7,400 bases of DNA from Burkholderiaceae bacterium (GCA_023260355.1 JALQVJ010000139.1:1-7400); one strand, 5' to 3'; shown: positions 1-7,165, counted from the stretch's first letter. The notes: generated by a model from the sequence alone, not told the origin. Made by a program: numbers and translations.

Positions 1-62
1 CGGCATCCGAGGAGCGCTGCAGTCATTTTGACGAGGCTCGGACAGACAACAACGGCGCTCAC
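1..62 (+). promoter_or_regulatory. SAH riboswitch aptamer upstream of ahcY
   Basis: This matches the S-adenosylhomocysteine riboswitch, an ON switch found in front of ahcY in many beta- and gammaproteobacteria. It lets the cell induce SAH hydrolase when the toxic methylation by-product SAH accumulates. Seen directly: a six-pair outer helix (TCCGAG 6-11 with CTCGGA 37-42), a conserved GAGCGCTGCA block at 12-21, and the pseudoknot partner GCGCTC at 55-60, which can pair with GAGCGC at 12-17. The segment AACGGCGCTCA at 51-61 is typical of the family. Position, orientation and the gene it precedes all fit. The promoter must lie before base 1. The aptamer begins almost at the window edge, so a few 5' bases may be missing. 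The identification rests on remembered consensus, not on a covariance-model search. Confidence 0.9.
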
Positions 63-99
63 CCACGACTTGAAGGGTGAGCATCCTCCAAGCGTGGTG
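60..99 (+). promoter_or_regulatory. Long stem-loop between the SAH aptamer and the ahcY ribosome binding site
   Basis: Directly after the pseudoknot strand, CCACG (63-67) pairs with CGTGG (93-97), CTTG (69-72) with CAAG (89-92), and 74-78 with 83-87 around a GAGC tetraloop. This gives about 14 pairs, broken by one bulged A (68) and one A/C mismatch (73/88). No T run follows, so it does not look like an intrinsic terminator. Its 3' arm holds CCTCC (85-89), which could pair over four bases with the ahcY Shine-Dalgarno GGAG (116-119) if the hairpin opened. A second small hairpin, GGTG (96-99) with CACC (108-111), competes for two bases of the stem. I infer that this is part of the expression platform; the mechanism is not shown by the sequence. 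Confidence 0.5.
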
Positions 100-125
100 C
101 TGTGCAACACCAACCGGAGAAAACC

Positions 126-1562
126 ATGAACGCCGTTGTAGACGCCCCCGTGAACCAGTCCATCATTGCCGATATTTCATTGGCAGGCTGGGGCCGCAAA
201 GAAATCCAAATCGCTGAAACCGAAATGCCCGGCCTGATGGCTATCCGCCGCGAGTTGGCTGATTCACAGCCGCTGAAGGGCGCCCGAATCACGGGCTCAT
301 TGCACATGACCATCCAAACAGCGGTGCTGATTGAGACGCTGAAAGAGCTGGGTGCCGATGTGCGCTGGGCCTCTTGCAACATCTACTCCACCCAAGACCA
401 TGCTGCGGCAGCCATCGCGGCCAACGGCACGCCCGTGTTCGCCATCAAGGGCGAAACGCTTGAAGATTACTGGGACTACACCCACCGCATCTTTGAATTC
501 AATGGCGCCAAGGGCACGCCCGAAGAAGGCCCCAACATGATCCTCGATGATGGCGGCGATGCCACATTGTTGATGCACCTGGGTACCCAAGCCGAGAAAG
601 ATCCTTCCGTGCTCGCGAACCCCAGCAGCGAAGAAGAGATCATTTTGTTTGCCGCGATCAAAGCCAAGCTGGCCCAAGACAATACGTGGTACAGCCGCCG
701 TTTGGCCAACATCATTGGTGTGACCGAAGAGACCACGACTGGCGTGCATCGCCTGAATGAAATGTCGGCCAAAGGCACGCTGCGCCTGCGTGCCATCAAT
801 GTCAATGACTCTGTGACCAAGAGCAAGTTCGACAACTTGTATGGATGCCGCGAGTCTTTGGTTGACGGCATCAAGCGCGCCACCGATGTCATGATCGCAG
901 GCAAGGTTGCCGTGGTTTGTGGCTATGGCGATGTGGGCAAAGGTAGTGCGCAGGCTTTGCGTGCGCTGTCAGCTCAAGTGTGGGTGACAGAGATCGATCC
1001 GATCTGCGCGCTGCAAGCAGCCATGGAAGGCTATCGCGTCGTCACCATGGACTGGGCGGCTGACAAAGCCGACATTTTTGTGACGACCACGGGCAACCGC
1101 GACGTGATCACGTATGAGCACATGTCCAAGATGCACGACGAAGCGATCGTGTGCAACATCGGGCATTTCGACAACGAAATCCAAGTGGCCAAGCTCGAAG
1201 AGCTGTGCACCTTTGAGGAAATCAAGCCCCAAGTCGACCATGTCGTGTTCCCGGATGGTCACCGCATCATTCTGTTGGCGCGCGGTCGCCTCGTGAACTT
1301 GGGTTGTGGTACCGGCCACCCCAGCTATGTGATGAGCAGTTCGTTTGCCAACCAAACCTTGGCTCAGGTCGAGTTGTTCACCAAGCCTGACGCGTATGAG
1401 GTAGGCCAGGTGTACGTGCTGCCCAAGCATTTGGACGAAAAGGTCGCGCGTTTGCAGCTGTCAACGCTGAATGCGCAGTTGACTGAGTTGACCCCGACGC
1501 AAGCAGCGTACATTGGCGTCACGGTGGAAGGCCCTTACAAGCCCAACGCCTATCGCTATTGA
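126..1562 (+). CDS. ahcY: S-adenosylhomocysteine hydrolase (adenosylhomocysteinase)
   Basis: Cytoplasmic NAD-dependent enzyme that reversibly splits SAH into adenosine and homocysteine, removing product inhibition of methyltransferases. The 478-residue product is the long bacterial form, with an insert at about 146-190 that the roughly 430-residue mammalian enzyme lacks. Visible landmarks: TGSLHMT with substrate-site His60, DDGGD at 141-145, [10 protein letters not shown] from 201, [13 protein letters not shown] with Lys232, Asp236 and Cys241, NAD loop GYGDVGKG at 266-273, GHFDNEI with His347, and the C-terminal KPNAYRY with Lys472 and Tyr476, which close the NAD site of the neighbouring subunit. 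All expected catalytic residues are present. I chose ATG 126 because GGAGA at 116-120 sits five bases upstream. An in-frame GTG at 102 would add eight atypical residues. The gene lies behind the SAH riboswitch and is probably induced by SAH. Confidence 0.97.
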   Translation: MNAVVDAPVNQSIIADISLAGWGRKEIQIAETEMPGLMAIRRELADSQPLKGARITGSLHMTIQTAVLIETLKELGADVRWASCNIYSTQDHAAAAIAANGTPVFAIKGETLEDYWDYTHRIFEFNGAKGTPEEGPNMILDDGGDATLLMHLGTQAEKDPSVLANPSSEEEIILFAAIKAKLAQDNTWYSRRLANIIGVTEETTTGVHRLNEMSAKGTLRLRAINVNDSVTKSKFDNLYGCRESLVDGIKRATDVMIAGKVAVVCGYGDVGKGSAQALRALSAQVWVTEIDPICALQAAMEGYRVVTMDWAADKADIFVTTTGNRDVITYEHMSKMHDEAIVCNIGHFDNEIQVAKLEELCTFEEIKPQVDHVVFPDGHRIILLARGRLVNLGCGTGHPSYVMSSSFANQTLAQVELFTKPDAYEVGQVYVLPKHLDEKVARLQLSTLNAQLTELTPTQAAYIGVTVEGPYKPNAYRY

Positions 1563-1568
1563 TGAATC

Positions 1569-1586
1569 CGGCCGCTGACGCGGCCG
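1569..1586 (+). other. Perfect GC-rich hairpin just after the ahcY stop
   Basis: CGGCCGC (1569-1575) pairs perfectly with GCGGCCG (1580-1586) around a TGAC tetraloop, six bases after the ahcY stop codon. There is no T run behind it, so it is not a canonical intrinsic terminator. It could protect the ahcY mRNA 3' end or partly uncouple ahcY from metF. Only the pairing is seen; the role is inferred. Confidence 0.5.
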
Positions 1587-1636
1587 TGGCGTGCCAAAAT
1601 CCCCTCTGCACGGCGTCCTGGTGTGATGCCGATGCG

Positions 1637-1730
1637 GTGGGCTTTTTGCCCTTTGTCCATACGACCGATCGAGGGTGCGTTGGTGCACTTTTGACACAGC
1701 GGGCTTGGCTCGCTTCAAGCCCACGGAGAG
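1637..1730 (+). promoter_or_regulatory. metF leader with competing RNA helices ending at the Shine-Dalgarno
   Basis: The 172-base spacer between ahcY and metF has no convincing gene. Close to metF, GGGCTTG (1701-1707) pairs perfectly with CAAGCCC (1716-1722) in a seven-pair hairpin with an eight-base loop. The same 3' strand, AAGCCCAC (1717-1724), is also a perfect eight-base complement of GTGGGCTT at 1637-1644. That upstream strand can in turn fold locally as GGGC (1639-1642) with GCCC (1648-1651). These pairings are mutually exclusive, and the shared strand abuts the ribosome binding site GGAGAG (1725-1730). Such an arrangement is compatible with control of metF translation, but I know of no named RNA family here and chance pairing is possible in GC-rich DNA. 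Confidence 0.35.
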
Positions 1731-1734
1731 CGCA

Positions 1735-2559
1735 GTGAACCTGCCGATTAGCGTTGAGTTTTTCCCGCCCAAAACAGATGAGGGCGCTGCCAAATTGGCA
1801 CAGGCCAGGCGTGCACTTTACGCGCTGAAGCCACAGTTTTGTTCGGTCACTTATGGTGCGGGCGGGTCGACACAGGAAGGCTCTTTTGCCACCGTCGCGG
1901 CCATACAGGCCGAAGGCGTCGAGGCGGCTGCACACTTTTCGTGCATCGGCGCAACCAAGGCTTCGGTAGAACAGCGGTTGCAGCAGCTGCGGGATATGGG
2001 AGTGCGCCGATTGGTGGCCTTGCGCGGTGACCTGCCCAGCGGTTATGGGGCGGGTGGGGAGTTTCAGTATGCCGCAGACTTGGTTGCGTTTGTGCGTGAA
2101 GTGTTCGGCGATGCCTTCCATATCGAGGTGGCCGCATACCCTGAAGTGCACCCGCAAGCGCGCAGTGCCGAGGCCGATTTGAAAGCCTTTATCGCGAAAG
2201 CAAAGGCGGGGGCTGACAGCGCCATTACCCAGTATTTTTTCAACCCGGACGCTTATTTTCGGTTTGTCGATGAAGTGGTTGCTGCAGGCGTCAAAATCCC
2301 GATCGTGCCGGGCATCATGCCCATTACCAATAGCTCCCAGTTGATCCGTTTTTCAGACATGTGTGGCGCGGATGTGCCTCGCTGGATTCGTCAGCGACTG
2401 CAAAGTTATGGCGATGACAGTGCGTCGATCAAAGCGTTTGGTCACGACGTCATGGTCCGGGTATGTGAGCAATTGATCCAGGGTGGAGCCCCTAGCTTGC
2501 ATTTCTACACCATGAATCAGAGTGGGCCCACCGTCAAAATTTGTGAGGCATTGTCCTGA
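1735..2559 (+). CDS. metF: 5,10-methylenetetrahydrofolate reductase
   Basis: Flavoenzyme that reduces 5,10-methylene-THF to 5-methyl-THF, the methyl donor for methionine synthase. The 274-residue product is close to the usual bacterial length and forms one TIM-barrel domain. Landmarks: VEFFPPKT with Glu8 (catalytic Glu28 in E. coli), VTYGAGGS at 38-45, HFSCIGAT at 67-74, LRGDLPSG with Asp99 (E. coli Asp120, near FAD), YPEVHP at 135-140, ITQYFFN with Gln166, PGIMPI at 192-197, and HFYTMN near the C-terminus. The start is GTG 1735, because GGAGAG at 1725-1730 is four bases upstream and translation then opens directly into the first barrel strand. A longer reading from 1675 adds 20 residues unlike MetF. 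In many Burkholderiales a small membrane-protein gene sits between ahcY and metF; none is visible here. Confidence 0.95.
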   Translation: MNLPISVEFFPPKTDEGAAKLAQARRALYALKPQFCSVTYGAGGSTQEGSFATVAAIQAEGVEAAAHFSCIGATKASVEQRLQQLRDMGVRRLVALRGDLPSGYGAGGEFQYAADLVAFVREVFGDAFHIEVAAYPEVHPQARSAEADLKAFIAKAKAGADSAITQYFFNPDAYFRFVDEVVAAGVKIPIVPGIMPITNSSQLIRFSDMCGADVPRWIRQRLQSYGDDSASIKAFGHDVMVRVCEQLIQGGAPSLHFYTMNQSGPTVKICEALS

Positions 2560-2573
2560 CGCTCGGTGTAGCA

Positions 2574-2609
2574 TGGGAGAGGCAGCCGCGAAACCTTTTA
2601 TGCCCTCCA
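2574..2609 (+). other. Imperfect stem-loop in the metF-metY spacer
   Basis: GGCA (2581-2584) pairs with TGCC (2601-2604). Beyond a bulged A, GAG (2577-2579) pairs with CTC (2605-2607), with a few outer pairs possible. The loop is about 16 bases and no T run follows. It is too weak to call a terminator. The spacer is 78 bases and otherwise holds only the metY ribosome binding site AGAGGAG at 2623-2629. No clear promoter is visible, so metY may be read from upstream. Confidence 0.2.
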
Positions 2610-2637
2610 CGAACATCAATCTAGAGGAGTTCTTCCG

Positions 2638-3909
2638 ATGAAATTTGAAACCAAAGCCGTGCACGTCGGCTACAGCCCAGACCCCACCACCAAAGCGATG
2701 GCCGTGCCCATTTATCAGACGGTGGCCTATGCGTTTGACAATGCCCAACACGGCGCAGATTTGTTCGACCTGAAGGTGCCTGGCAACATTTACACCCGCA
2801 TCATGAACCCCACGCAGGCTGTACTGGAAGAGCGCGTGGCATCGTTGGAGGGCGGTATCGCGGCCTTGGCCGTGGCCTCTGGTCAGGCTGCCATCACATA
2901 TGCGATTCAGACGATTGCAGAGGCGGGCGACAACGTGGTGTCAGCGAGTGCCTTGTATGGCGGCACCTATAACTTGTTTGCACACACATTCCCTCAGTAC
3001 GGCATTGAGGTGCGTTTCGCTGATGCACGCAACCCTGCCAGCTTCGCCGCACTGATCGATGACAAAACCAAGGCCGTGTATGTGGAGTCGATCGGCAACC
3101 CGTTGGGTAACGTCACCGATATAGCCGCCATTGCCGAGGTGGCACACGCCCATGGCGTGCCGTTGATCGTCGACAACACGGTTCCCAGCCCGTATCTGTG
3201 CCGCCCATTTGAGCACGGTGCAGACATCGTCGTGCACTCATTGACCAAGTACATCGGCGGCCAAGGCAACAGCATTGGCGGCATGATTGTGGACTCTGGC
3301 AAATTCCCTTGGGCAGAGCACAAAGCGCGTTTCAAGCGCCTCAATGAACCCGATGTGAGCTACCACGGTGTGGTCTACACCGAGGCGCTTGGCCCAGCCG
3401 CTTACATCGCACGTGCGCGTGTGGTACCCCTGCGCAACATGGGCGCTGCCATTTCACCGATGAATGCTTGGTTGATCTTGCAGGGTCTGGAAACCTTGGC
3501 TTTGCGCATGGACCGCATTTGTGACAACACCTTGGCGGTGGCCCAGTTTTTGAAATCGCACCCCAAAGTCGAATGGGTGGATTACGCAGGTTTGCCCAGC
3601 CACATCGATCACGCTGTCGCGCAGCGCATGATGGGTGGCCGCGCTTCAGGCTTGATGACCTTTGGCGTCAAAGGCGGTCGCGCAGCCGGTGAGAAGTTCC
3701 TAGATGCGCTGCAACTGTTCACGCGACTCGTCAACATCGGAGACACCAAGTCACTGGCGACACACCCAGCATCCACGACGCATCGCCAGTTGAACCCTGA
3801 GGAGTTGGCCAAGGCCGGTGTGAAAGAGGAGACCGTGCGCTTGTGTATCGGCATCGAGCACATCGACGACATCAAGGCCGACCTGGAGCAGGCCCTCGCT
3901 GCCGCGTGA
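2638..3909 (+). CDS. metY: O-acetylhomoserine sulfhydrylase family enzyme (Cys/Met metabolism PLP enzyme)
   Basis: PLP enzyme of the Cys/Met metabolism family that most likely makes homocysteine from O-acetylhomoserine (possibly O-succinylhomoserine) and sulfide. The 423 residues fit the MetY subgroup; cystathionine synthases and lyases are usually shorter, near 380-400. Landmarks: YQTVAYAF at 26-33, YTRIMNPTQ with Tyr52 and Arg54 (PLP phosphate contacts from the neighbouring subunit), the SGQAA turn at 81-85, VDNT with Asp179 (pairs with the PLP ring nitrogen), and HSLTKYIGGQG with Lys204 as the PLP Schiff-base lysine. The C-terminal domain shows VNIGDTKSLATHPASTTH, the substrate-carboxylate region. 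Start ATG 2638 has AGAGGAG eight bases upstream. Neighbouring metF and ahcY support a role in homocysteine and methionine supply. Exact acyl-donor preference, or a methanethiol-using variant, cannot be read from sequence. Confidence 0.92.
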   Translation: MKFETKAVHVGYSPDPTTKAMAVPIYQTVAYAFDNAQHGADLFDLKVPGNIYTRIMNPTQAVLEERVASLEGGIAALAVASGQAAITYAIQTIAEAGDNVVSASALYGGTYNLFAHTFPQYGIEVRFADARNPASFAALIDDKTKAVYVESIGNPLGNVTDIAAIAEVAHAHGVPLIVDNTVPSPYLCRPFEHGADIVVHSLTKYIGGQGNSIGGMIVDSGKFPWAEHKARFKRLNEPDVSYHGVVYTEALGPAAYIARARVVPLRNMGAAISPMNAWLILQGLETLALRMDRICDNTLAVAQFLKSHPKVEWVDYAGLPSHIDHAVAQRMMGGRASGLMTFGVKGGRAAGEKFLDALQLFTRLVNIGDTKSLATHPASTTHRQLNPEELAKAGVKEETVRLCIGIEHIDDIKADLEQALAAA

Positions 3910-3917
3910 GGTGTCGC

Positions 3918-3963
3918 GCACACACAAGCAAAAAAGCCCGCGACCGCGGGCTTTTTTGTGTGC
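3918..3963. terminator. Bidirectional intrinsic terminator between convergent metY and paaE
   Basis: The core is GCCCGC (3936-3941) paired with GCGGGC (3946-3951) around GACC. It is flanked by six A (3930-3935) and six T (3952-3957), which extend the stem and give a U tract in either direction. A few outer pairs are possible with the CA-rich and GTGTG flanks. It lies 20 bases after the metY stop and 21 bases beyond the paaE stop on the other strand, so it can end both transcripts. Confidence 0.9.
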
Positions 3964-3978
3964 ATTGATCAAATCACA

Positions 3979-5085
3979 TCAGCGTTCGTCGTAGCTCAAA
4001 GTCACGCGGTCTGTGGTGGGCATGGCTTGGCACGACAACACAAAACCCTGTTCCATTTCCCAGGGCTCTAAGGTGAAGTTGCGTTCCATTTCAACCGCGC
4101 CGTCCATGACTTTTGCCCGACACGTGCAGCACACGCCACCTTTGCAAGACCATGGCAAGTCGAGGCCAGCGTTGAGCGCGATGTCGAGAATTTTTTGGTG
4201 CTTGCCCATCCGCATGGCGTGGGGCTTGCCGTCCAAAATCACGGTGAGTTCGACATCCCCTTCGGCACTGCTGTCGGATTGTCCCAAGACAGCGCTGGTG
4301 CGCTGGCTTGCAGACAGCGAGTCCAGCGCAGGTGAGCTGAAGCGTTCAGTGTGGATGCGATCGGCGCGCAGCCCTTGTGCCAGCAAGGCTTGTTCAGTGG
4401 CCTCAATCATCGCCTCTGGGCCGCAGATAAAGACCTCGTCCATGCTGCCGATCGGCAGCAGGGACGCGACGATGGCGCGCACTTTGTCACCATCGATGCG
4501 CCCCTCGAGCAAAGGCACTTCTTGGGCTTGTCGCGATAGGACGTGAATGAGCGTGAGGCGGCTGGCGTAGCGGTCTTTGAGGTCTTGCAATGCCTCGTTG
4601 AACATGACACTGGACATGCGGCGGTTGCCGTAGACCAACGTGAATTTGCTGTTGGGGTCTTCTTCCAGCGTGCTGGCAATGATTGACAAGATTGGCGTGA
4701 TGCCAGAGCCGGCTGCGAAGCCCACGCGATGGATCGCTCGTGGCTTTTGAATGGTGAAACGGCCTTCGGGCGGCATCACCCTGAGCCGTTGTCCCGCCTG
4801 CAGTTCGCTCGCTGCCCAATTGCTGAATACACCGCCAGCGACAGGGCGGATGCCAAGACTGATTTCGCCCCGGCGTTGCAAGTCCGAGCGGGTGCTGCAA
4901 ATCGAGTAACTGCGCCGGATGTCTTGTCCGTTGATCTCCGCGCGCACGGTGACGAATTGCCCGGGTGTGAATGCAAAGGTGTCTTGTAATTCAGTCGGTA
5001 TTTCGAGTGTGATCGCGACAGCATTCGCAGCCTCTGGGCTGATGCGATTGACACGGAGATCGTGAAAGCGGGGTGCAGTGCTCAT
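3979..5085 (-). CDS. paaE: Phenylacetyl-CoA epoxidase reductase subunit PaaE
   Basis: Electron-transfer component (PaaK in Pseudomonas naming) of the phenylacetyl-CoA 1,2-epoxidase, passing electrons from NAD(P)H through FAD and a 2Fe-2S cluster to the diiron oxygenase. The 368 residues show an FAD-binding barrel (RSYS at 58-61), an NAD(P)-binding domain (GSGITP at 126-131, CGPEAM at 221-226), a Ser/Ala-rich linker at about 250-277, and a C-terminal plant-type ferredoxin domain with cluster ligands Cys314, Cys319, Cys322 and Cys352. E. coli PaaE is about 356 residues, so the linker accounts for most of the extra length. It is the last gene of the operon, 28 bases after paaD. No good Shine-Dalgarno is visible before ATG 5085, yet the N-terminus fits the family, so translation may depend on upstream ribosomes. 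The stop lies next to the shared terminator. Confidence 0.95.
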   Translation of the reverse strand: MSTAPRFHDLRVNRISPEAANAVAITLEIPTELQDTFAFTPGQFVTVRAEINGQDIRRSYSICSTRSDLQRRGEISLGIRPVAGGVFSNWAASELQAGQRLRVMPPEGRFTIQKPRAIHRVGFAAGSGITPILSIIASTLEEDPNSKFTLVYGNRRMSSVMFNEALQDLKDRYASRLTLIHVLSRQAQEVPLLEGRIDGDKVRAIVASLLPIGSMDEVFICGPEAMIEATEQALLAQGLRADRIHTERFSSPALDSLSASQRTSAVLGQSDSSAEGDVELTVILDGKPHAMRMGKHQKILDIALNAGLDLPWSCKGGVCCTCRAKVMDGAVEMERNFTLEPWEMEQGFVLSCQAMPTTDRVTLSYDER

Positions 5086-5113
5086 GGCGGGCGTCGCGCT
5101 TTATAGGCGCAAG

Positions 5114-5659
5114 TTAGTACGGCTTGAAGTAATCAAAAGGCTCCATACACGCCAAGCATCGGTACTGTGCTTTGCAGGCGGTCGAGCCAAATGGCGATAT
5201 CTCGGTGGTCTGATCCGAGCCACATTGCGGGCAAGCAACGGCATCGTTCTGGCGCGAGCGCCGCGAAAACTGGATGGTCCCGGGGAGGTTGACGTGAGCC
5301 GATCCAGCAGGCGGTGCAATGCCGAATGCTTTGAGTTTGTCTCGTGCAGCGGGGGTGATCCAGTCAGTCGTCCATGCAGGCGAAAGCTGGGTCACGAGAC
5401 GCGCGGGCTGCCCCGCTTGCGCCAGCGCCGCGCGCACGTCGTCTGCCATCTGCTCCATGGCAGGACACCCACTGTATGTCGGTGTGATGACCACTTCTGG
5501 CACACCGTCATCCCCCAGTTGCACGGCTCGCAAGATACCCAGTTCGCGAAGCGTGACAACCGGTATCTCTGGGTCTGTGACTTGATCCAATGCGTTCCAG
5601 ATAGCCTTCAGGCGAGCCGCCATAGGCATGTCCGCAACGCCAACGTGCACGTGATCCAT
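5114..5659 (-). CDS. paaD: Phenylacetate degradation protein PaaD (epoxidase maturation factor, MIP18/DUF59 family)
   Basis: Small protein required for phenylacetyl-CoA epoxidase activity in vivo and thought to help assemble its metal centres; it is not part of the purified PaaABCE core. The 181 residues have an N-terminal MIP18/DUF59 domain with DPEIP at 29-33 and TYSGCP with conserved Cys65, then PAWTTDWITP at 94-103. The C-terminal part carries two Cys pairs, Cys143/Cys146 and Cys168/Cys171, that look like a zinc ribbon, and ends FDYFKPY as in other PaaD proteins. E. coli PaaD is somewhat shorter. Start ATG 5659 is four bases beyond the paaC stop, with only a weak purine stretch upstream. 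A later in-frame Met (residue 11 or 13) is a possible alternative start. Confidence 0.93.
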   Translation of the reverse strand: MDHVHVGVADMPMAARLKAIWNALDQVTDPEIPVVTLRELGILRAVQLGDDGVPEVVITPTYSGCPAMEQMADDVRAALAQAGQPARLVTQLSPAWTTDWITPAARDKLKAFGIAPPAGSAHVNLPGTIQFSRRSRQNDAVACPQCGSDQTTEISPFGSTACKAQYRCLACMEPFDYFKPY

Positions 5660-5663
5660 GGTG

Positions 5664-6506
5664 TTACCAAACCGCTTCGGGATGTGCGCGTGCGAGGACT
5701 TGCATTTCAGCCAACAAAAACCCCAAGTGCTCTGAGTGCACGCCCCAATGCCCCTTGGGAATCTCGCCGGCGCATTCGGGCCGGGTCAAGGTGGCATCCG
5801 CCAGTGTCTCAAGAACCAGGGTGTCCCACGGGAGCTGCAGACTCGCGACATCAACGCCCGTCTTGTTGGCCAAAGCTGCCGCTTGTGAATCGACAGGTAC
5901 CCAAAAGGCTGCGGTGTAGCGCATCAAGTGATCGATCGCGGCCTGTGCCCGCGCGTGCGACTCTTCAGTGCCATCGCCCAAGCGCACGAGCCAGTCGCTG
6001 GCATGCCGCAGGTGGTAGCGCACCTCTTTGAGCGATTTGGTCGCGATCGCAGCCAAATCATGGTCTTGGCTCTGCTGCAGTGACTGCCAAACCAGCGCCA
6101 TGTATGCGCTGAACAAAAAGTTGCGGGCAATGGTGGTTGCGTAGTCGCGATCGCTCGCAGCCGTGCCCGCCAATGCGGGGCGGTGCGGCAACTCCAGCAG
6201 CGTGTGGTTGCGAAACTCATGGGTGTCGCGAAAGTACGCCAAGGTATCTTCAGTGATGGCGCCGTCCATGCGAGCACCTCTGAGATGTGCAAAGCGCTCG
6301 CGTGCTTGGTCGTCGCCATTGATGCGGTGTGCGGCCAGTTGGTAAAGCAAGCGGGCCTGGCCAATCATGTCCAGGCTTTGATTGGCCAACGCCAAGTCCT
6401 CTTCAAGGATAGGCCCGTGGCCACACCACTCCGCATTGCGCTGCCCTAAGATCAGCGCGTTGTCGGCCCAGTGCAGCAAGTAGTCGATGGGTGCATGTAC
6501 CGCCAT
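5664..6506 (-). CDS. paaC: Phenylacetyl-CoA epoxidase structural subunit PaaC
   Basis: Ferritin-like subunit that forms the stable heterodimer core with the catalytic PaaA in the phenylacetyl-CoA epoxidase; in this family PaaC is structural and lacks a working diiron site. The 280 residues show the PaaC pattern: YLLHWADNALILGQR at 9-23, WCGHGPILEEDLALAN at 27-42, DMIGQARLLYQ at 46-56, EVRYHLRHA at 161-169, RLGDGTEES at 175-183, and the C-terminal GVHSEHLGFLLAEMQ at 255-269. E. coli PaaC is shorter, near 248. ATG 6506 is preferred; its A is also the last base of the paaB TGA stop (TGATG), so translation is likely coupled. A GTG one codon earlier (6509) is possible. Confidence 0.95.
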   Translation of the reverse strand: MAVHAPIDYLLHWADNALILGQRNAEWCGHGPILEEDLALANQSLDMIGQARLLYQLAAHRINGDDQARERFAHLRGARMDGAITEDTLAYFRDTHEFRNHTLLELPHRPALAGTAASDRDYATTIARNFLFSAYMALVWQSLQQSQDHDLAAIATKSLKEVRYHLRHASDWLVRLGDGTEESHARAQAAIDHLMRYTAAFWVPVDSQAAALANKTGVDVASLQLPWDTLVLETLADATLTRPECAGEIPKGHWGVHSEHLGFLLAEMQVLARAHPEAVW

Positions 6507-6802
6507 CACATGTGCCCCACAGCGTCTGGGATCTCGTAAAAGGTGGGGTGTCGGTACACCTTGTCTGCGGCGGGATCGAAGAAGCTGTCTTTGCTATCGG
6601 GCTCGCTTGCGGTAATCGATTGCGAGGGCACGACCCAAATGCTCACACCTTCTTGTCGGCGGGTGTAGACGTCGCGTGCCATTTGCAGCGCGTGCTTGGC
6701 GTCGCTGGCATGCAGGCTGCCACAGTGTTTGTGCTCAAGGCCTTGTTTGCTGCGAACGAACACTTCCCAGAGGGGCCATTCTTTGAGTGCGGGTGTGGTC
6801 AT
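6506..6802 (-). CDS. paaB: Phenylacetyl-CoA epoxidase subunit PaaB
   Basis: Small subunit of the phenylacetyl-CoA epoxidase that bridges PaaAC heterodimers and is needed for activity. The 98-residue length matches the family (about 95). Diagnostic stretches are [18 protein letters not shown] at 9-26, GSLHASD at 28-34, YTRRQEG at 46-52, SIWVV at 54-58, and [12 protein letters not shown] at 81-92. The start ATG 6802 is set by a strong Shine-Dalgarno AAGGAGG (6813-6807) four bases before it and by a four-base ATGA overlap with the paaA stop. A reading that begins 22 codons earlier lies inside paaA and is rejected. Confidence 0.96.
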   Translation of the reverse strand: MTTPALKEWPLWEVFVRSKQGLEHKHCGSLHASDAKHALQMARDVYTRRQEGVSIWVVPSQSITASEPDSKDSFFDPAADKVYRHPTFYEIPDAVGHM

Positions 6803-7164
6803 GCGGCCTCCTTGAGCGCACGGGCTTGTTGTTTGCGGGCATGCGCCAGTGCTGCGTCGCGCACCCATTGGCCATCGTTGTGGGCTTTCACGCGCGTGGC
6901 CAGGCGCTCTTCATTGCAAGGTCCGTTGCCGTTGACCACTTGCCAAAACTCGTCCCAATCAATCGCGCCATAGTCATAGTGCCCACGTGTTTCGTTCCAA
7001 CGAAGGTCGGGGTCAGGCAAGGTGACGCCCAAGACCTCGGCTTGCGGCACAGTGGCATCGACGAACTTTTGGCGCAAATCGTCGTTGCTGATGCGTTTGA
7101 TGCCCCAGCGCATGCCTTGCGCACTGTTGGGACTGTCGGCGTCGGGTGGGCCAAACATGGCCAA
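6799..7164 (-). pseudogene. paaA: 5'-truncated phenylacetyl-CoA epoxidase catalytic subunit PaaA (C-terminal part only)
   Basis: PaaA is the ferritin-like diiron subunit that inserts oxygen into phenylacetyl-CoA; complete family members have about 310-335 residues. Only the last 121 or so remain, beginning [14 protein letters not shown] and running through [47 protein letters not shown] and [12 protein letters not shown]. The match is strong and uninterrupted to the stop, which overlaps paaB by four bases. The missing N-terminal two thirds carry the glutamate and histidine iron ligands, so this piece cannot be catalytic. In the paaA frame, a TGA stop lies four codons upstream of TTG 7164, and the intervening codons do not give the Trp-rich NRWWWP stretch usual at this place. 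Upstream DNA resembles an alcohol dehydrogenase in another frame. This is a broken gene or an assembly join; no plausible native start codon is visible. Confidence 0.85.
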
Positions 7165-7165
7165 G

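Noticed and set aside
102..125. GTG at 102 as an earlier ahcY start
   Set aside because: It adds residues unlike AhcY N-termini and would swallow the Shine-Dalgarno at 116-120 that fits ATG 126.
1569..1586. Hairpin after ahcY as an intrinsic terminator
   Set aside because: It is stable but followed by TGGCGTGCC rather than a T run.
1691..1719. A consensus TTGACA as a metF promoter -35 box
   Set aside because: At 16-18 bases spacing the -10 position reads CTTCAA, TTCAAG or TCAAGC, a poor match, and transcription would start within a few bases of the ribosome binding site.
1675..1734. N-terminal extension of metF from GTG 1675
   Set aside because: The 20 extra residues do not resemble MetF and include the leader hairpin and the ribosome binding site for GTG 1735.
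1519..2157. 212-codon minus-strand open frame opposite metF
   Set aside because: It lies antisense to a clear metF, has no recognisable domains, and is expected in GC-rich DNA.
5078..6031. 317-codon plus-strand open frame opposite paaD and paaC
   Set aside because: Arg- and Pro-rich composition, no family resemblance, and antisense to two well-supported paa genes.
6803..6868. Longer paaB starting at 6868
   Set aside because: The extension lies inside the paaA coding region, and the strong AAGGAGG points to ATG 6802.
7013..7165. Continuation of the dehydrogenase frame below 7165 as a single fusion protein
   Set aside because: After the junction this frame gives Arg/Gln/His-rich residues without family features, while the paaA frame is clearly coding there.
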